A DNA stretch of 64,000 bases from an uncultured Lachnospiraceae bacterium (GCA_944376125.1 CALWBQ010000038.1:1-64000), one strand, 5' to 3'; positions 44,776-54,263 are shown, counted from the first letter of the stretch. Numbers and translations: made by a program. Notes: generated by a model not told the origin, from the letters alone.

Positions 44776-45021
44776 ATGAAAGCAGGTTCCCTATTGGATA
44801 CGATGTCGATACAGATGGGCTGCACGTATCTTTCAGACTTGTGTTTTTTAAGCGGATTTCAGTATAGAAAACTGGCAGAAATACTGAACTCTCTCCCGGC
44901 TGAAGCGTTTGACCTGCGGGAATGGAACGATGCTTTGCACTATTTAACTAGAGAAAATCAGCCGGGAATGAATGCAGAGCAGTCCAGAGCCGTATTGATT
45001 GCATGGCTTTTAAAACAGTGA
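44776..45021 (+). CDS. Small unrecognised protein at the head of polysaccharide locus 2
   Basis: 81 residues, soluble, helical, with no family that I recognise. Composition is Leu/Ala-rich, with several Cys and Met near the N-terminus. AAGGAGG lies about 10 bases before the ATG. It is the first gene downstream of the right inverted repeat and would be the first expressed after inversion. It could be a regulator of capsule synthesis. An Arg-rich overlapping frame from 44727 has a poorly spaced ribosome site and is not annotated. Confidence 0.6.
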   Translation: MKAGSLLDTMSIQMGCTYLSDLCFLSGFQYRKLAEILNSLPAEAFDLREWNDALHYLTRENQPGMNAEQSRAVLIAWLLKQ

Positions 45022-45069
45022 TTAATACGGCTGTATGAAAATACGAGAGCAACAGGAGATACTATCGTT

Positions 45070-46593
45070 ATGGAAACATCCCAGGCAGCGGCCAGCCACT
45101 CTGAAAACATATATATACCTGATGTAATCCGGGGACTCTGGAAGCGGAAACACCCTATTTTATGCGGCGCGGCAATTGGATCCGTTTTTTTCTTAGCGGT
45201 TTCATGGTTTTTGGTCACCCCGCTTTATGAGGCTTCCGTGACGCTTTATGTGAACAACAGCATTTCAAAAGAGAATATTGGCTATATTACACAGGGAGAT
45301 CTTTACGCCTCCACTCAGCTGGTGGATACCTATGCTGCCATTATTTTAAGCGATTCTATTTTGGAGGATGTCATACGTGATGCCGGCCTGGATATGGAGA
45401 TTGATGATCTGGCCAGAATACTGGATATGGATGCCGTCAACGACACAGAGGTATTTACGGTTTCCGCCCGCCATCCTTCCCCAGAGACCGCTGCGGAGAT
45501 TGTGGATTCCATTGCCAGGATAGCACCGGAACAGATCGCGGATATTGTAAGAGGAAGTTCTGTGACCGTAATCAGCTATGCGCGGATCCCTAAAGAGATT
45601 GCGTTTCCAAATTACAGCCTGATGACACTTATCGGTTTTATTTCCGGAACCTGTCTGGTCTCTGGATTTCTGCTCATCCGGGAACTGCTGAATACGCGGA
45701 TTCAAACAGCGGCCGATTTCTCGCGCTGGAAATATCCGCTCATTGCATCGGTGCCGAATTTCCTGGACAAAAAACAGGCAGACTGCGGCTATGGCCAAAA
45801 GAGAAATACAAAGAAGAAATCAAGAACGGTTTCTTGTATGCTGTCGGAAAATACGCCTTTCGCTGTCCAGGAAGCCTATAAGACACTTCGCACTAATATC
45901 CTTTTTTCTTCTCCGGATCAGGGGAAAAGGGTAATTCTCATTTCCAGCAGTCTGCGCGGTGAGGCAAAAAGCACCACCTCTATCAACTTGTCCATTGCCT
46001 TTGCCCAAAACCAGTCAAGTGTCTTATTAATCGACTGTGACCTGCGCCTTCCTTCCATTGCAAAATATCTGGGACTCAGACAGTCTCCCGGTCTGACCGA
46101 TCTGATCCTGGGGATGGAGACAGACAAGAGCGTATTCCATGTGTTAAAGAGTGGGCTCCATGTGCTGACATCCGGCACCATTCCGCCCAATCCAACAGAG
46201 ATGCTCGGCTCAAAAAAGATGGGGCATTTTATAACGCATATGTCTGAACAATATGATTATATTATCATAGATACTCCGCCGTTGGGAATCATGCCGGATG
46301 CTGCTATCCTTTCCCAATATGCCACAGATGTCATACTGGTTGCCAGACAGGATATGGCAGAGCGGGCGGAGCTGGATGCTGTAGTAAAAAAGCTGGAGCT
46401 GGCAAAGGCCAAAATTCTTGGCTTTGTCTTTACCGATGTGACGGAATCCAACCGGAGCGCGTATAAAAAGTACAGTTACCACTATAGTTATCCCAGGCAA
46501 AATGTCTCCGAGGATAGTCAGGACGTTCCCAAAAAGAGCCGCAGAAAACCAGGGGTGTACCTGGCAGGCGAAAAAGCAGGTGACAAATCGTGA
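45070..46593 (+). CDS. Chain-length determinant / bacterial tyrosine kinase fusion (Wzz + CpsD/CapB)
   Basis: 507 residues. The N-terminal Wzz domain has two membrane helices (about residues 32-52 and 180-200) around an extracellular region. The C-terminal BY-kinase has Walker A' LLIDCDLRLPS, Walker B YIIIDTPPLG and a C-terminal tyrosine cluster (YKKYSYHYSY) for autophosphorylation. Walker A reads RGEAKST: the glycine before the lysine is Ala299, unusual for this family, although Lys300 and Ser301 remain. It controls polymer length with the phosphatase encoded next. Single-chain Wzz-kinase fusions are common in Clostridia. Confidence 0.93.
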   Translation: METSQAAASHSENIYIPDVIRGLWKRKHPILCGAAIGSVFFLAVSWFLVTPLYEASVTLYVNNSISKENIGYITQGDLYASTQLVDTYAAIILSDSILEDVIRDAGLDMEIDDLARILDMDAVNDTEVFTVSARHPSPETAAEIVDSIARIAPEQIADIVRGSSVTVISYARIPKEIAFPNYSLMTLIGFISGTCLVSGFLLIRELLNTRIQTAADFSRWKYPLIASVPNFLDKKQADCGYGQKRNTKKKSRTVSCMLSENTPFAVQEAYKTLRTNILFSSPDQGKRVILISSSLRGEAKSTTSINLSIAFAQNQSSVLLIDCDLRLPSIAKYLGLRQSPGLTDLILGMETDKSVFHVLKSGLHVLTSGTIPPNPTEMLGSKKMGHFITHMSEQYDYIIIDTPPLGIMPDAAILSQYATDVILVARQDMAERAELDAVVKKLELAKAKILGFVFTDVTESNRSAYKKYSYHYSYPRQNVSEDSQDVPKKSRRKPGVYLAGEKAGDKS

Positions 46594-47291
46594 GGACGGT
46601 CATAGATTTTCATTCTCATATTCTTCCTGGAATAGATGACGGCAGTGAAACCGCAGAGATGTCAGAGCAAATGCTGGAATTATCAAAGGAGCAGGGGATC
46701 GGCGCAATCGCCGCGACGCCGCATTTTTATGCTGGCCAGACGACACTGGATGCCTTTTTAAAAAAACGCGAGGCCGCGTTTTTAAAAATCCGGGATGCGG
46801 CCGTACGCTGCGGCATTGATTTGTTTTTAGGCGCTGAAACTGCTTTTTTTCCCGGTATCGGAAATGCTGACGGGGTCCGGCATCTTACCATCGATGGGAC
46901 TTCCCTCCTGCTTCTTGAAATGCCGTTCCGAGAATGGACCCGCCGCGATGTGGAAGAGCTGGAAAAGCTCACCGCCCGGGGGCTGACCCCTCTGCTGGCT
47001 CACATTGAACGCTATTTTTCCTGCCAGAAGGACAGGAAGATTATAGCGGAGCTGTATTCTCTTCCGGTTCTTGGCCAGGTAAATGCCGGAGCTCTGCTGA
47101 GCTGGAGGACAAGGCGGCTGGCTCTTAAACTGTTTGTCCACGACATGGCTCATCTGCTCGGTTCAGATTGTCACAATGTATCTTCGCGTTCACCAAATCT
47201 GGCCCGGGGAAGAAGCGTGATAGAAGAGAGGCTTGGCAGCAGCTGCCTTTTTCAGATAGATAGGCTTGGAAAAGAGGTATTTGGGCTGTAA
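46590..47291 (+). CDS. CpsB/CapC-family PHP tyrosine phosphatase
   Basis: 233 residues. VIDFHSHILPGIDDGS (metal ligands His8 and His10), AATPHFYAG, LAHIERY and GSDCHN are the PHP-type metal motifs of CpsB/YwqE. It removes phosphate from the kinase tyrosine cluster. It starts at GTG overlapping the kinase stop (GTGA), so the pair is translationally coupled. Confidence 0.94.
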   Translation: MRTVIDFHSHILPGIDDGSETAEMSEQMLELSKEQGIGAIAATPHFYAGQTTLDAFLKKREAAFLKIRDAAVRCGIDLFLGAETAFFPGIGNADGVRHLTIDGTSLLLLEMPFREWTRRDVEELEKLTARGLTPLLAHIERYFSCQKDRKIIAELYSLPVLGQVNAGALLSWRTRRLALKLFVHDMAHLLGSDCHNVSSRSPNLARGRSVIEERLGSSCLFQIDRLGKEVFGL

Positions 47292-47327
47292 AAAAGTCCC
47301 TGTATTGAAAGGAACCTTTTAGGATCA

Positions 47328-48368
47328 ATGATGGAAAAAAGAAAGAAATTCTGTTTCATGGTTGCTTTGTTCCTGCTTATTCTTGCGACTATTTCGCTTG
47401 CGGCATACGGAATTTTCTATTGCTATTACAGCAAAATGAATATCCAGACGGAAGACAATGGTGGCTCAGAAGAGATAGCTGTGAAAGATTTGCCGGGGAA
47501 AGAAATAAAATCCTATGAGGATTATCTGAGAGAAAAGCTGGAGGCACAGACAGAGGATATCCCCTATGACGCTCAAAATGTATATAATGTGCTGCTGATC
47601 GGAACCGACTCAAGGGCTCCGGAAGAGAACAGCCGCAGCGACAGCATGATCCTTGTTTCCATTAACCGAAAAACAGAGAAAATTATTATGACTTCTATCA
47701 TGCGGGATATTTACTGTACGATTCCCGGCGTGGGGGACAATCGGATCAATGCGGCCTGCGCGTACGGAGGTGCCCCGCTGCTTCTTGCCGCCATAGAGTA
47801 CAATTTTGGCATCCAAGTCGATGACTATGCAGTCATAAACTTCTACGGCTTTATAGATGCTGTCAATGCTGCCGGGGGCGTGGAGCTAGAGGTGACAGCT
47901 GCTGAAATAAAAGAAATGAATGGTTGGATGGAAACTATGAATGCCTTGCTCCATGAAGAGCGGGACGCAGATAAGCTGGATGAGTCCGACGCGGGGCCTC
48001 TGCTTTTGAACGGAAAGCAGGCTCTGATTTTCAGCCGGATCCGGTATACGGGAGATTCGGATTTTGAACGAACCAGCCGGCAGCGAAGAGTCTTAACGGC
48101 GCTGCTGAACAAGGCAAAGTCCTTATCTTTTCCGGCTTTGAATGGACTGCTGAATGCTGTCCTTCCCTGCATCACCACCAATTTGACTCAGGGGAAGGTG
48201 CTGTCGCTTTTGCTTTGCTCGAAGGAATATCTGGACTATGAGGTCGTTTCCGGACGTATCCCTATAGACGGGAGCTGGAGCAGTATGAATGTACGGGGTA
48301 TGGCTGTACTGAGGATTGATTTTTCTGAGAACAGGGATTACTGGTACGAACTGGTATATGGAGAATAA
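47328..48368 (+). CDS. LytR-CpsA-Psr (LCP) family glycopolymer ligase
   Basis: 346 residues. One N-terminal membrane helix precedes an extracellular LCP domain: VLLIGTDSRAPEENSRSDSM, IIMTSIMRDIYCTIPG, RINAACAYGGAPLLLAAIEY and FSRIRYTGDSDFERTSRQR contain the conserved Asp/Arg residues that bind the lipid pyrophosphate. It should attach the finished polysaccharide to the cell wall. Confidence 0.94.
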   Translation: MMEKRKKFCFMVALFLLILATISLAAYGIFYCYYSKMNIQTEDNGGSEEIAVKDLPGKEIKSYEDYLREKLEAQTEDIPYDAQNVYNVLLIGTDSRAPEENSRSDSMILVSINRKTEKIIMTSIMRDIYCTIPGVGDNRINAACAYGGAPLLLAAIEYNFGIQVDDYAVINFYGFIDAVNAAGGVELEVTAAEIKEMNGWMETMNALLHEERDADKLDESDAGPLLLNGKQALIFSRIRYTGDSDFERTSRQRRVLTALLNKAKSLSFPALNGLLNAVLPCITTNLTQGKVLSLLLCSKEYLDYEVVSGRIPIDGSWSSMNVRGMAVLRIDFSENRDYWYELVYGE

Positions 48369-48409
48369 AGAAAACATGGAAGGGCTTCACCTGGGAGGGG
48401 AGGACATTT

Positions 48410-49105
48410 ATGGGGAAAGTGACAACGATGCAAAAGATATCAGACAGAGGCAGGGCCGGGCGAAGGGACCGCTGCCATCTGACGGAAGTGTACGCGAATA
48501 AACCGGCGGCCTATAAATTTATCAAACGTTTGGGGGATATTGTCCTTTCCTTCGCTGCTCTGCTGGTTTTATCCCCGATTTTTTTCATCACAGCGGCTGC
48601 AATTATGGCGGAGGACGGCGGTCCCCCTGTTTTTATTCAGGAGAGAATGGGAAAAGATATGAAGCCATTTCGCTTTTATAAATTTCGCTCTATGTATGTG
48701 GGGGCAGATCAAAAGCTGGCGGAACTGTTAAAAGACAATGAGCAGTCCGGCCATGCATTTAAGATTAAAGATGATCCGCGCATCACAAAAGTCGGAAAAG
48801 TGATCCGCCGTTTTTCTATCGACGAGCTGCCTCAGCTTGTCAATATCATCAAAGGCGACATGAGCATTGTGGGCCCCAGGCCGATTCTGACCTGGCAGAT
48901 GGAGGAGGCAGATGAGTATGACCGGCAGAGACTGATTGTCCGGCCTGGACTGACCTGCTACTGGCAGATTCAGGGCCGCTCCGACATTCCCTGGGAGGAA
49001 TGGGTGGAGCTTGATTTGGACTATATAGAAGATATGGGATTGTGGACGGACATTAAAATGATTGCAAAAACGATTCCTGCTGTTTTTGGAGGGGGAGCAT
49101 ACTAA
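48410..49105 (+). CDS. Undecaprenyl-phosphate sugar-1-phosphate transferase (priming enzyme)
   Basis: 231 residues, short form with one membrane helix (residues about 42-66) and no N-terminal four-helix region. FKIKDDPRITKVGKVIRRFS, DELPQLVNIIKGDMSIVGPR and RPGLTCYWQIQGRSDIPWEE are the PglC/WcaJ catalytic core. It transfers sugar-1-phosphate to undecaprenyl phosphate and starts repeat-unit assembly. It is the only priming enzyme in the window, so locus 1 could also depend on it. GGGAGGGGAGG ribosome site. Confidence 0.95.
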   Translation: MGKVTTMQKISDRGRAGRRDRCHLTEVYANKPAAYKFIKRLGDIVLSFAALLVLSPIFFITAAAIMAEDGGPPVFIQERMGKDMKPFRFYKFRSMYVGADQKLAELLKDNEQSGHAFKIKDDPRITKVGKVIRRFSIDELPQLVNIIKGDMSIVGPRPILTWQMEEADEYDRQRLIVRPGLTCYWQIQGRSDIPWEEWVELDLDYIEDMGLWTDIKMIAKTIPAVFGGGAY

Positions 49106-49995
49106 TGAATCAAACTGCGGCTGTAGTTGTAACATACAACAGAAAAGAGCTTCTCCGGCTCTGCATTACAAAATTGCTGGGGCAGTCAGGCACCTCCTGC
49201 GATGTGATCGTCATCGATAACGCAAGCACAGATGGAACTGCAGAGATGATCCATACAGAATTTAAAAATATGGCTGTTTTTTATGAAAATACGGGAAGGA
49301 ATCTGGGCGGCTCCGGCGGTTTTGAATATGGAGTCGAAAAAGCCGTGCGCATGGGATATACATATGTCTGGATCATGGATGACGATACTTTGCCGGGGGA
49401 GACGGCGCTGATCTCCCTGTTTTTGGCAGATCAAAAACTGCATGGCCGATGGGGGTTTCTCTCTAGCGCCGCCTACTGGACAGACGGAAGTATTTGCCGG
49501 ATGAATATTCAAAAGAAGGATATCTTCCGGCATATCGGCCGGAGGGAGTACGAAATGGAAACGGCCCCCATCAAAATGTGCTCCTTTGTGTCTCTGCTCG
49601 TAAAAAGTGAAGTGATCCATGAAATCGGACTGCCCATCGGCGAATATTTTATCTGGACAGATGATTATGAATTTACAGGACGGATCTCCAGGAGATATCC
49701 ATGCTATCTGGTTCCGGAAAGTAAGGTTGTCCATGCAATGAAGCGCCATACCCGGGTGGACTTTGCGGCAGATGATGCCTCGAGAATTGAACGTTATCAT
49801 TATATTTACCGAAATGATGTCCACTGCTACCGGCAGTATGGAATTGCCGGATGGACATATATTTTATTCAAAGATATCTATACAATGCTTCACATTCTAA
49901 AAAAAGCGAAAGGCCATCGGAGAGAACGGATTCAGACCCTCTGGCAGGGCTTTAAAGAAGGGCTGCAGTTTTCTCCCACAATAAAGAGGTGCTGA
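49105..49995 (+). CDS. GlfT2-like family 2 glycosyltransferase
   Basis: 296 residues. AAVVVTYNRKELLRLCITKL, VIDNASTDGTAEMI, ENTGRNLGGSGGFEYGVEKA and WIMDDDTLPGETAL match the galactofuranosyl/rhamnosyltransferase branch (GlfT2-like), with the DDD metal site intact. Donor unknown; UDP-Galf is possible because Glf is encoded in locus 1. The only clear glycosyltransferase of the locus apart from the priming enzyme. TAATG overlap with the preceding gene. Confidence 0.9.
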   Translation: MNQTAAVVVTYNRKELLRLCITKLLGQSGTSCDVIVIDNASTDGTAEMIHTEFKNMAVFYENTGRNLGGSGGFEYGVEKAVRMGYTYVWIMDDDTLPGETALISLFLADQKLHGRWGFLSSAAYWTDGSICRMNIQKKDIFRHIGRREYEMETAPIKMCSFVSLLVKSEVIHEIGLPIGEYFIWTDDYEFTGRISRRYPCYLVPESKVVHAMKRHTRVDFAADDASRIERYHYIYRNDVHCYRQYGIAGWTYILFKDIYTMLHILKKAKGHRRERIQTLWQGFKEGLQFSPTIKRC

Positions 49996-49996
49996 C

Positions 49997-52003
49997 ATGG
50001 GAATAGATCTGAGCTTTAAAAACAGAGTCAAACGGGCTGGCCGCTTTATCCTGGGGACATCCCCGGAAAAGCTGGGACGTATTCTGGAGAAAGCAGATAC
50101 AGTTTCTTTTGACCTCTTTGATTCTCTGGTGAGGCGTGATGTCCCCTATCCGGACAGTGTTCATCAGCTGGTGGCGGAGAAATTTTTTGCCCGGACGGGC
50201 AAAAGAATTCCGGATTACTCCCTTAAAAGGAAGCAGGCGGAGGCGGCAGCCTATGCTCATGCCGGCGGCAGGGAAATGACTCTCCGTGAAATTTTCGGAG
50301 AAATGAGATCTGTGGAGCCTGAAAGCCGGGCGCTCCTTATGAAATTGGAGCAGGAGACTGAGTGGGAGGTGTGCTGCGCTGATCCGAAGATGAAAGAAGT
50401 CTTTGACCAGATGAAGAGAGCGGGAAAGCATGTGCTTATTACCTCAGATATGTATCTTCCAGAGCCGCTGATTCACAAAATTTTAGATCACTGCGGATAC
50501 TGTGGATATGAAAACCTGTATCTTTCCTCCTCTTTTGGGGTCACAAAGGCTTCCGGACAGCTCTACCAGCAGTTGACGAAGCATAACAAAAGCAGACCTG
50601 GAAAAATCATTCATATCGGCGACAATATAAAAAGTGACTATCTTCGGGCAAGACAGGCAGGAATCGGGTCTTCCTTGCTCCGCGGACAGACAAATCCTTT
50701 AAAATTTCACACAGGAGAGAGGAATGAAACATTTGCCGCAGCCTGCTGCCGGGCTTTTTTAGCCAACCATAAGCCGGTCGGAAGAAACGGCAGGGATCAG
50801 ATGGCTGCTGCCATCGGATATGAGGTGCTTGGGCCGCTGCTTGTGGGATACTGCCGATGGCTAAAAGCACAGGCAAAGCGTACAGGCATTAGCAAAATAT
50901 TCTTTCTCAGCCGGGAAGGCCGCTTATTAAAGAATGCTTACGAGGAATTATATCCATACCGGGAGGAAACGACGGCATATCTGTATGTTTCCCGTCAGGC
51001 ACTGCAGGTTCCTATGCTTTCTCGCTGCCGCAATTTCCACGATTTATGCGGTCTGCTGAAGCCGTTAATGCGGGAGCATACTCTAAAATCCATTGGCGAG
51101 AGCTGCCATTTAGGGGGCGCATATGAAAAAAAGCTCCCTGCCCTTGGATTAAAGCTGGAGGATGACCTTTTTCGGATCCCGGAGGCAGCGCAGGAACCGT
51201 ATTTCCATCTGATACAGGAATTGGGAATCCATTATTTTGCAGAACAATTTGCTTTGGCAAAAGCCTATCTCTCCCAAGAAGGTTTTTTTGGATCCATTAT
51301 ACTGTCTGATATTGGATGGCACGGAACGATGCAGTGGGCGCTGGAGAAATATTGCCAGGATGAGGCCCGCCTGCAGGGCTGCTATATAGGCTGCTGGAAC
51401 CCCGCCGCTGCCCAGCTTTATGAGAGGCTGTCCAGGAGCGGTTATTTGACATCCCCGGGGAAAAACAAGGAGACAGAGCTTTTGCTCCGCTTTAGCTGCG
51501 ATATTATGGAAACCTTGTTTTCAAACTCGGAAGGGAGCGTTGCAGCGTACGGAAGAAAAGAGGACAAGATTATTCCGGTTCTGCGGGAGAAGGAATGGAA
51601 TGGCAGCAGCTTGGAGTTTGTTCGCCGGGTTCAAGGATACGCCATGGACTTTGTCAAGGATTGGAACAGAAGTCCACTTTATTCGCAGGCAGACATGCCT
51701 GAAGAGCTGGTCCTGGCGGGGCTGCGGCGCATGCTTCAAAACCCTTCTTTGTGCACAGTAAACTGTTTTAAAAAATGCCGGTTCCTTGACGGAACTTTGA
51801 GAAACATGCTGCCGAATCATTCTGCGGTCTGGTACATACTCCATCCGGAAATCCTGATTTCAGATTTTGAAAAAAGCAGCTGCAAGCTGTTTTTCCTGAA
51901 GGATGTGTTTAAGATTCCGCTGCCATGGTTTTGGCTTTTGAAATTTGTTCGGGAAACTTTGAAGATTAAAAGCTCAAATCAAAAAATATGGCTGGAGCAA
52001 TAA
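49997..52003 (+). CDS. Large HAD-superfamily protein of unknown function (COG5610-like)
   Basis: 668 residues. An N-terminal HAD domain (about 30-230) has motif I SFDLFDSLVRR (Asp-x-Phe-Asp), motif II LITSDMYLPE and motif IV IIHIGDNIKSDYLRARQAG. The C-terminal 400 residues contain FFLSREGRLLKNAYEELYPY, SRQALQVPML, LSDIGWHGTMQWALEKY and two possible helices near the end; this is the COG5610-type arrangement, found in capsule loci. Motif I carries Phe-Asp where phosphatases have D-x-D, which is acceptable (D-L-F-D). It may trim or phosphorylate/dephosphorylate a sugar, or act as a phosphotransferase or glycosyltransferase. Function unknown. Confidence 0.72.
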   Translation: MGIDLSFKNRVKRAGRFILGTSPEKLGRILEKADTVSFDLFDSLVRRDVPYPDSVHQLVAEKFFARTGKRIPDYSLKRKQAEAAAYAHAGGREMTLREIFGEMRSVEPESRALLMKLEQETEWEVCCADPKMKEVFDQMKRAGKHVLITSDMYLPEPLIHKILDHCGYCGYENLYLSSSFGVTKASGQLYQQLTKHNKSRPGKIIHIGDNIKSDYLRARQAGIGSSLLRGQTNPLKFHTGERNETFAAACCRAFLANHKPVGRNGRDQMAAAIGYEVLGPLLVGYCRWLKAQAKRTGISKIFFLSREGRLLKNAYEELYPYREETTAYLYVSRQALQVPMLSRCRNFHDLCGLLKPLMREHTLKSIGESCHLGGAYEKKLPALGLKLEDDLFRIPEAAQEPYFHLIQELGIHYFAEQFALAKAYLSQEGFFGSIILSDIGWHGTMQWALEKYCQDEARLQGCYIGCWNPAAAQLYERLSRSGYLTSPGKNKETELLLRFSCDIMETLFSNSEGSVAAYGRKEDKIIPVLREKEWNGSSLEFVRRVQGYAMDFVKDWNRSPLYSQADMPEELVLAGLRRMLQNPSLCTVNCFKKCRFLDGTLRNMLPNHSAVWYILHPEILISDFEKSSCKLFFLKDVFKIPLPWFWLLKFVRETLKIKSSNQKIWLEQ

Positions 52004-52005
52004 AA

Positions 52006-53166
52006 ATGAATGAACGATATTGGGGAGAACCTCACAGTCTGTTTTCCCTATCCTTTGCCGTATGGTTTATTGCGGAAATTCTTTTTAATACGACGCTGGG
52101 AGATGTACTTCCGGTAAATTTAGATCGAATCTCCAGTATGATGGACTGCATAGTGTTTCTTTTACTGCTGATTCAGATCGTGTTTTTCCAGGTATATTCA
52201 CACAGGGAGCTTTTGAGCATTTTGCTGGTCACTCTGCCCATCGCTGCATCTACCATACTGTCAGGATCCGTCCGGGTAATGGGAACCTGGATGTTTATTG
52301 TTGCTTTCAAATATACCGATTTGGATGGGATCATTGCCATGGCGTACCGGATTCTTCGGATGATGATTCCGGCTATTGTATTTTTGTGTCTGATCGGGCT
52401 GCTTCCTGATGCCTTCAACTACCGGTTCGGTGTCCTGCGCCATGCCATGGGGTTTAATCATCCGAATTATTTTGGCATGAAAATATTTCAATTTTCGGCG
52501 TGTTATGTGTATCTTCACTGGCATTCTTTAAAAAAGGGGGATGGGGTCAGAGCCGTATTGGTGCTGGCGTTTCTCTATTTTATCCCCCACTCGGTCACAT
52601 CCATCCTGTGTACGGCAGTGCTGTTTCTGCTGACGATTGCCGGTCGGTTTCTGCAAGCAAAAAAAAGGGCACTGCTCCAGGTTTTTGAGACAGCGCTGAT
52701 GCTTTCGGCAGTTTTATGTATCGCCGGAACAGTCCTCCTCACCATATATGGAATGAATTTTCCGCTTGGCCAGGCGCTGGACGCATGGATGTCATACCGG
52801 TTTTCCCATGCCAAGCAGATTTATGCAGTATACAAAATTTCCTTATTTGGGCAAAGTATCAGCTCTGGCTATCTGTTAGACAGCGGCTATATGGATCTGA
52901 TCCTTCGGTCCGGTCTGCTGGTCTACCTGTTGTTTTTTGCCGGATATATAGGAAATATGAGCTATCACAAAAACAATCCTGCGCTGTATCTTCTTCTATG
53001 CACCTTTGGTTTTTATGGGATTATGGAGTACGGGGTATATCTGATCGCCAGAAATCTTTTTCTTCTGTCCTTTGCCGATATTCTTTACAGCAGACGGAAG
53101 AAACAGAAGGAAAACATCTTCGCAGGGAAGATAGGAGGCGCAGGGACAAAGGAGAAGAGAGAATGA
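52006..53166 (+). CDS. Wzy-like polysaccharide polymerase
   Basis: 386 residues with about 10-11 transmembrane helices and a larger loop between helices late in the chain. FNHPNYFGMKIFQFSACYVY is typical of Firmicutes EpsG/Wzy-like polymerases, whose sequences are otherwise poorly conserved. It should join repeat units outside the membrane. ATG at 52006 is preferred over 51988, which lies within the preceding gene. Followed by an ATGA overlap. Confidence 0.8.
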   Translation: MNERYWGEPHSLFSLSFAVWFIAEILFNTTLGDVLPVNLDRISSMMDCIVFLLLLIQIVFFQVYSHRELLSILLVTLPIAASTILSGSVRVMGTWMFIVAFKYTDLDGIIAMAYRILRMMIPAIVFLCLIGLLPDAFNYRFGVLRHAMGFNHPNYFGMKIFQFSACYVYLHWHSLKKGDGVRAVLVLAFLYFIPHSVTSILCTAVLFLLTIAGRFLQAKKRALLQVFETALMLSAVLCIAGTVLLTIYGMNFPLGQALDAWMSYRFSHAKQIYAVYKISLFGQSISSGYLLDSGYMDLILRSGLLVYLLFFAGYIGNMSYHKNNPALYLLLCTFGFYGIMEYGVYLIARNLFLLSFADILYSRRKKQKENIFAGKIGGAGTKEKRE

Positions 53167-54263
53167 GAGCTGCTGTCATTACCTTGCATAACATGTGCAA
53201 CTACGGATCACAGCTGCAGACTTATGCAACGCAGGAGAAACTGCGTCAATATTTTGATGATGTCGTTTTTATTGATTACCGGAGGCCGGACACCTACGGG
53301 AAAAGATTTCTGCAGTATTTTTCACAAGGCAGTCCTATCAAAGCGGCAGCCATGCTGCCGACGCTGATGCGTTATCAAAAACTGTTTGGAAATTTCCAAA
53401 AAAGGTATATCCATTTGACAGATAAGACTTATCTTACAGAAAAGGACTTTGAAAAGTTTGAGGACATCGCAGATATCTATTTCAGCGGCAGCGATCTGGT
53501 GTGGAGCACCCGCCTGAACCACGGGGTAATTCCTATGTACTATCTGAGCTTCGTGCCGGAAAACCGTCCCAGATACGCGTATGCCTCCAGTTTTGGAGAA
53601 GAAACACTGCCGGAGGAAGAGGTTGAGCAGACGAAAGCGTATATCGGACGGTTTACCCGAATTTCTGTCAGGGAAAGCAGCGGCGAATCTATCTTAAACA
53701 GGCAGTATCACTATTCTTCTGCGATTCAGATTCCAGATCCTACCCTGGCATTCCCGGGGGAGTATTGGCGCAGACTAGCCCCTGAATGCGGGATAGAGGG
53801 CGAATATATTTTGATATACAGCCTGAACCGCAATGACAAGCTGGACCAGTATGCCGTCCGGCTCTCAAAAAGAACCGGCTGCCCGCTGTACCGCCTGTGC
53901 ACCCGGTATGACCATATGATGCGGCCAGGACGAAGCATCGTTCTGCCGCCAGTTTTCGCGTTTGCTGCACTGATTGACCATGCCAAACTGGTATTGACAG
54001 ATTCCTTTCATGGGACGGCGTTTTCTATGAATCTGGAGACGCCGCCGATCTGCGTGAGCCCGCCTGCCTGCGGAGAGCGCCTGCGGGCTTTTTTGAGCCT
54101 TCTGGGAGAGGAGGAGAGACTTCTTTCTGACTTCCGGGATTTTGAAATCTCAGAGCGCCGTGTAGATTTCACAAAAGTGAGAAAGGTTCTGGCCGGGGAG
54201 CGCCAGAAAACAGACCAGTTTCTAAGGGAGATTACAGGGAAACACCATGAAGACCGTGTGTGA
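53163..54263 (+). CDS. Polysaccharide pyruvyl transferase
   Basis: 366 residues. AAVITLHNMCNYGSQLQTYA, FSGSDLVWSTR, YASSFGEETLPEEEVEQTKA, SVRESSGESIL and VLTDSFHGTAFSMN are the PF04230 signature. It transfers pyruvate from phosphoenolpyruvate to form a ketal on a sugar, giving the polymer negative charge. The start overlaps the preceding stop (ATGA). A longer frame running upstream covers the polymerase gene and is not real. Confidence 0.92.
   Translation: MRAAVITLHNMCNYGSQLQTYATQEKLRQYFDDVVFIDYRRPDTYGKRFLQYFSQGSPIKAAAMLPTLMRYQKLFGNFQKRYIHLTDKTYLTEKDFEKFEDIADIYFSGSDLVWSTRLNHGVIPMYYLSFVPENRPRYAYASSFGEETLPEEEVEQTKAYIGRFTRISVRESSGESILNRQYHYSSAIQIPDPTLAFPGEYWRRLAPECGIEGEYILIYSLNRNDKLDQYAVRLSKRTGCPLYRLCTRYDHMMRPGRSIVLPPVFAFAALIDHAKLVLTDSFHGTAFSMNLETPPICVSPPACGERLRAFLSLLGEEERLLSDFRDFEISERRVDFTKVRKVLAGERQKTDQFLREITGKHHEDRV

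Noticed and set aside
44640..44867. Overlapping Arg-rich frame before the 81-residue gene
   Set aside because: The ribosome site is one base from its ATG at 44727, composition is Arg-rich as expected from a shadow frame, and it covers the start of a better-supported gene.
52716..53162. Long N-terminal extension of the pyruvyl transferase frame
   Set aside because: It lies wholly over the polymerase gene in another frame; the family N-terminus begins at 53163 with an ATGA overlap.
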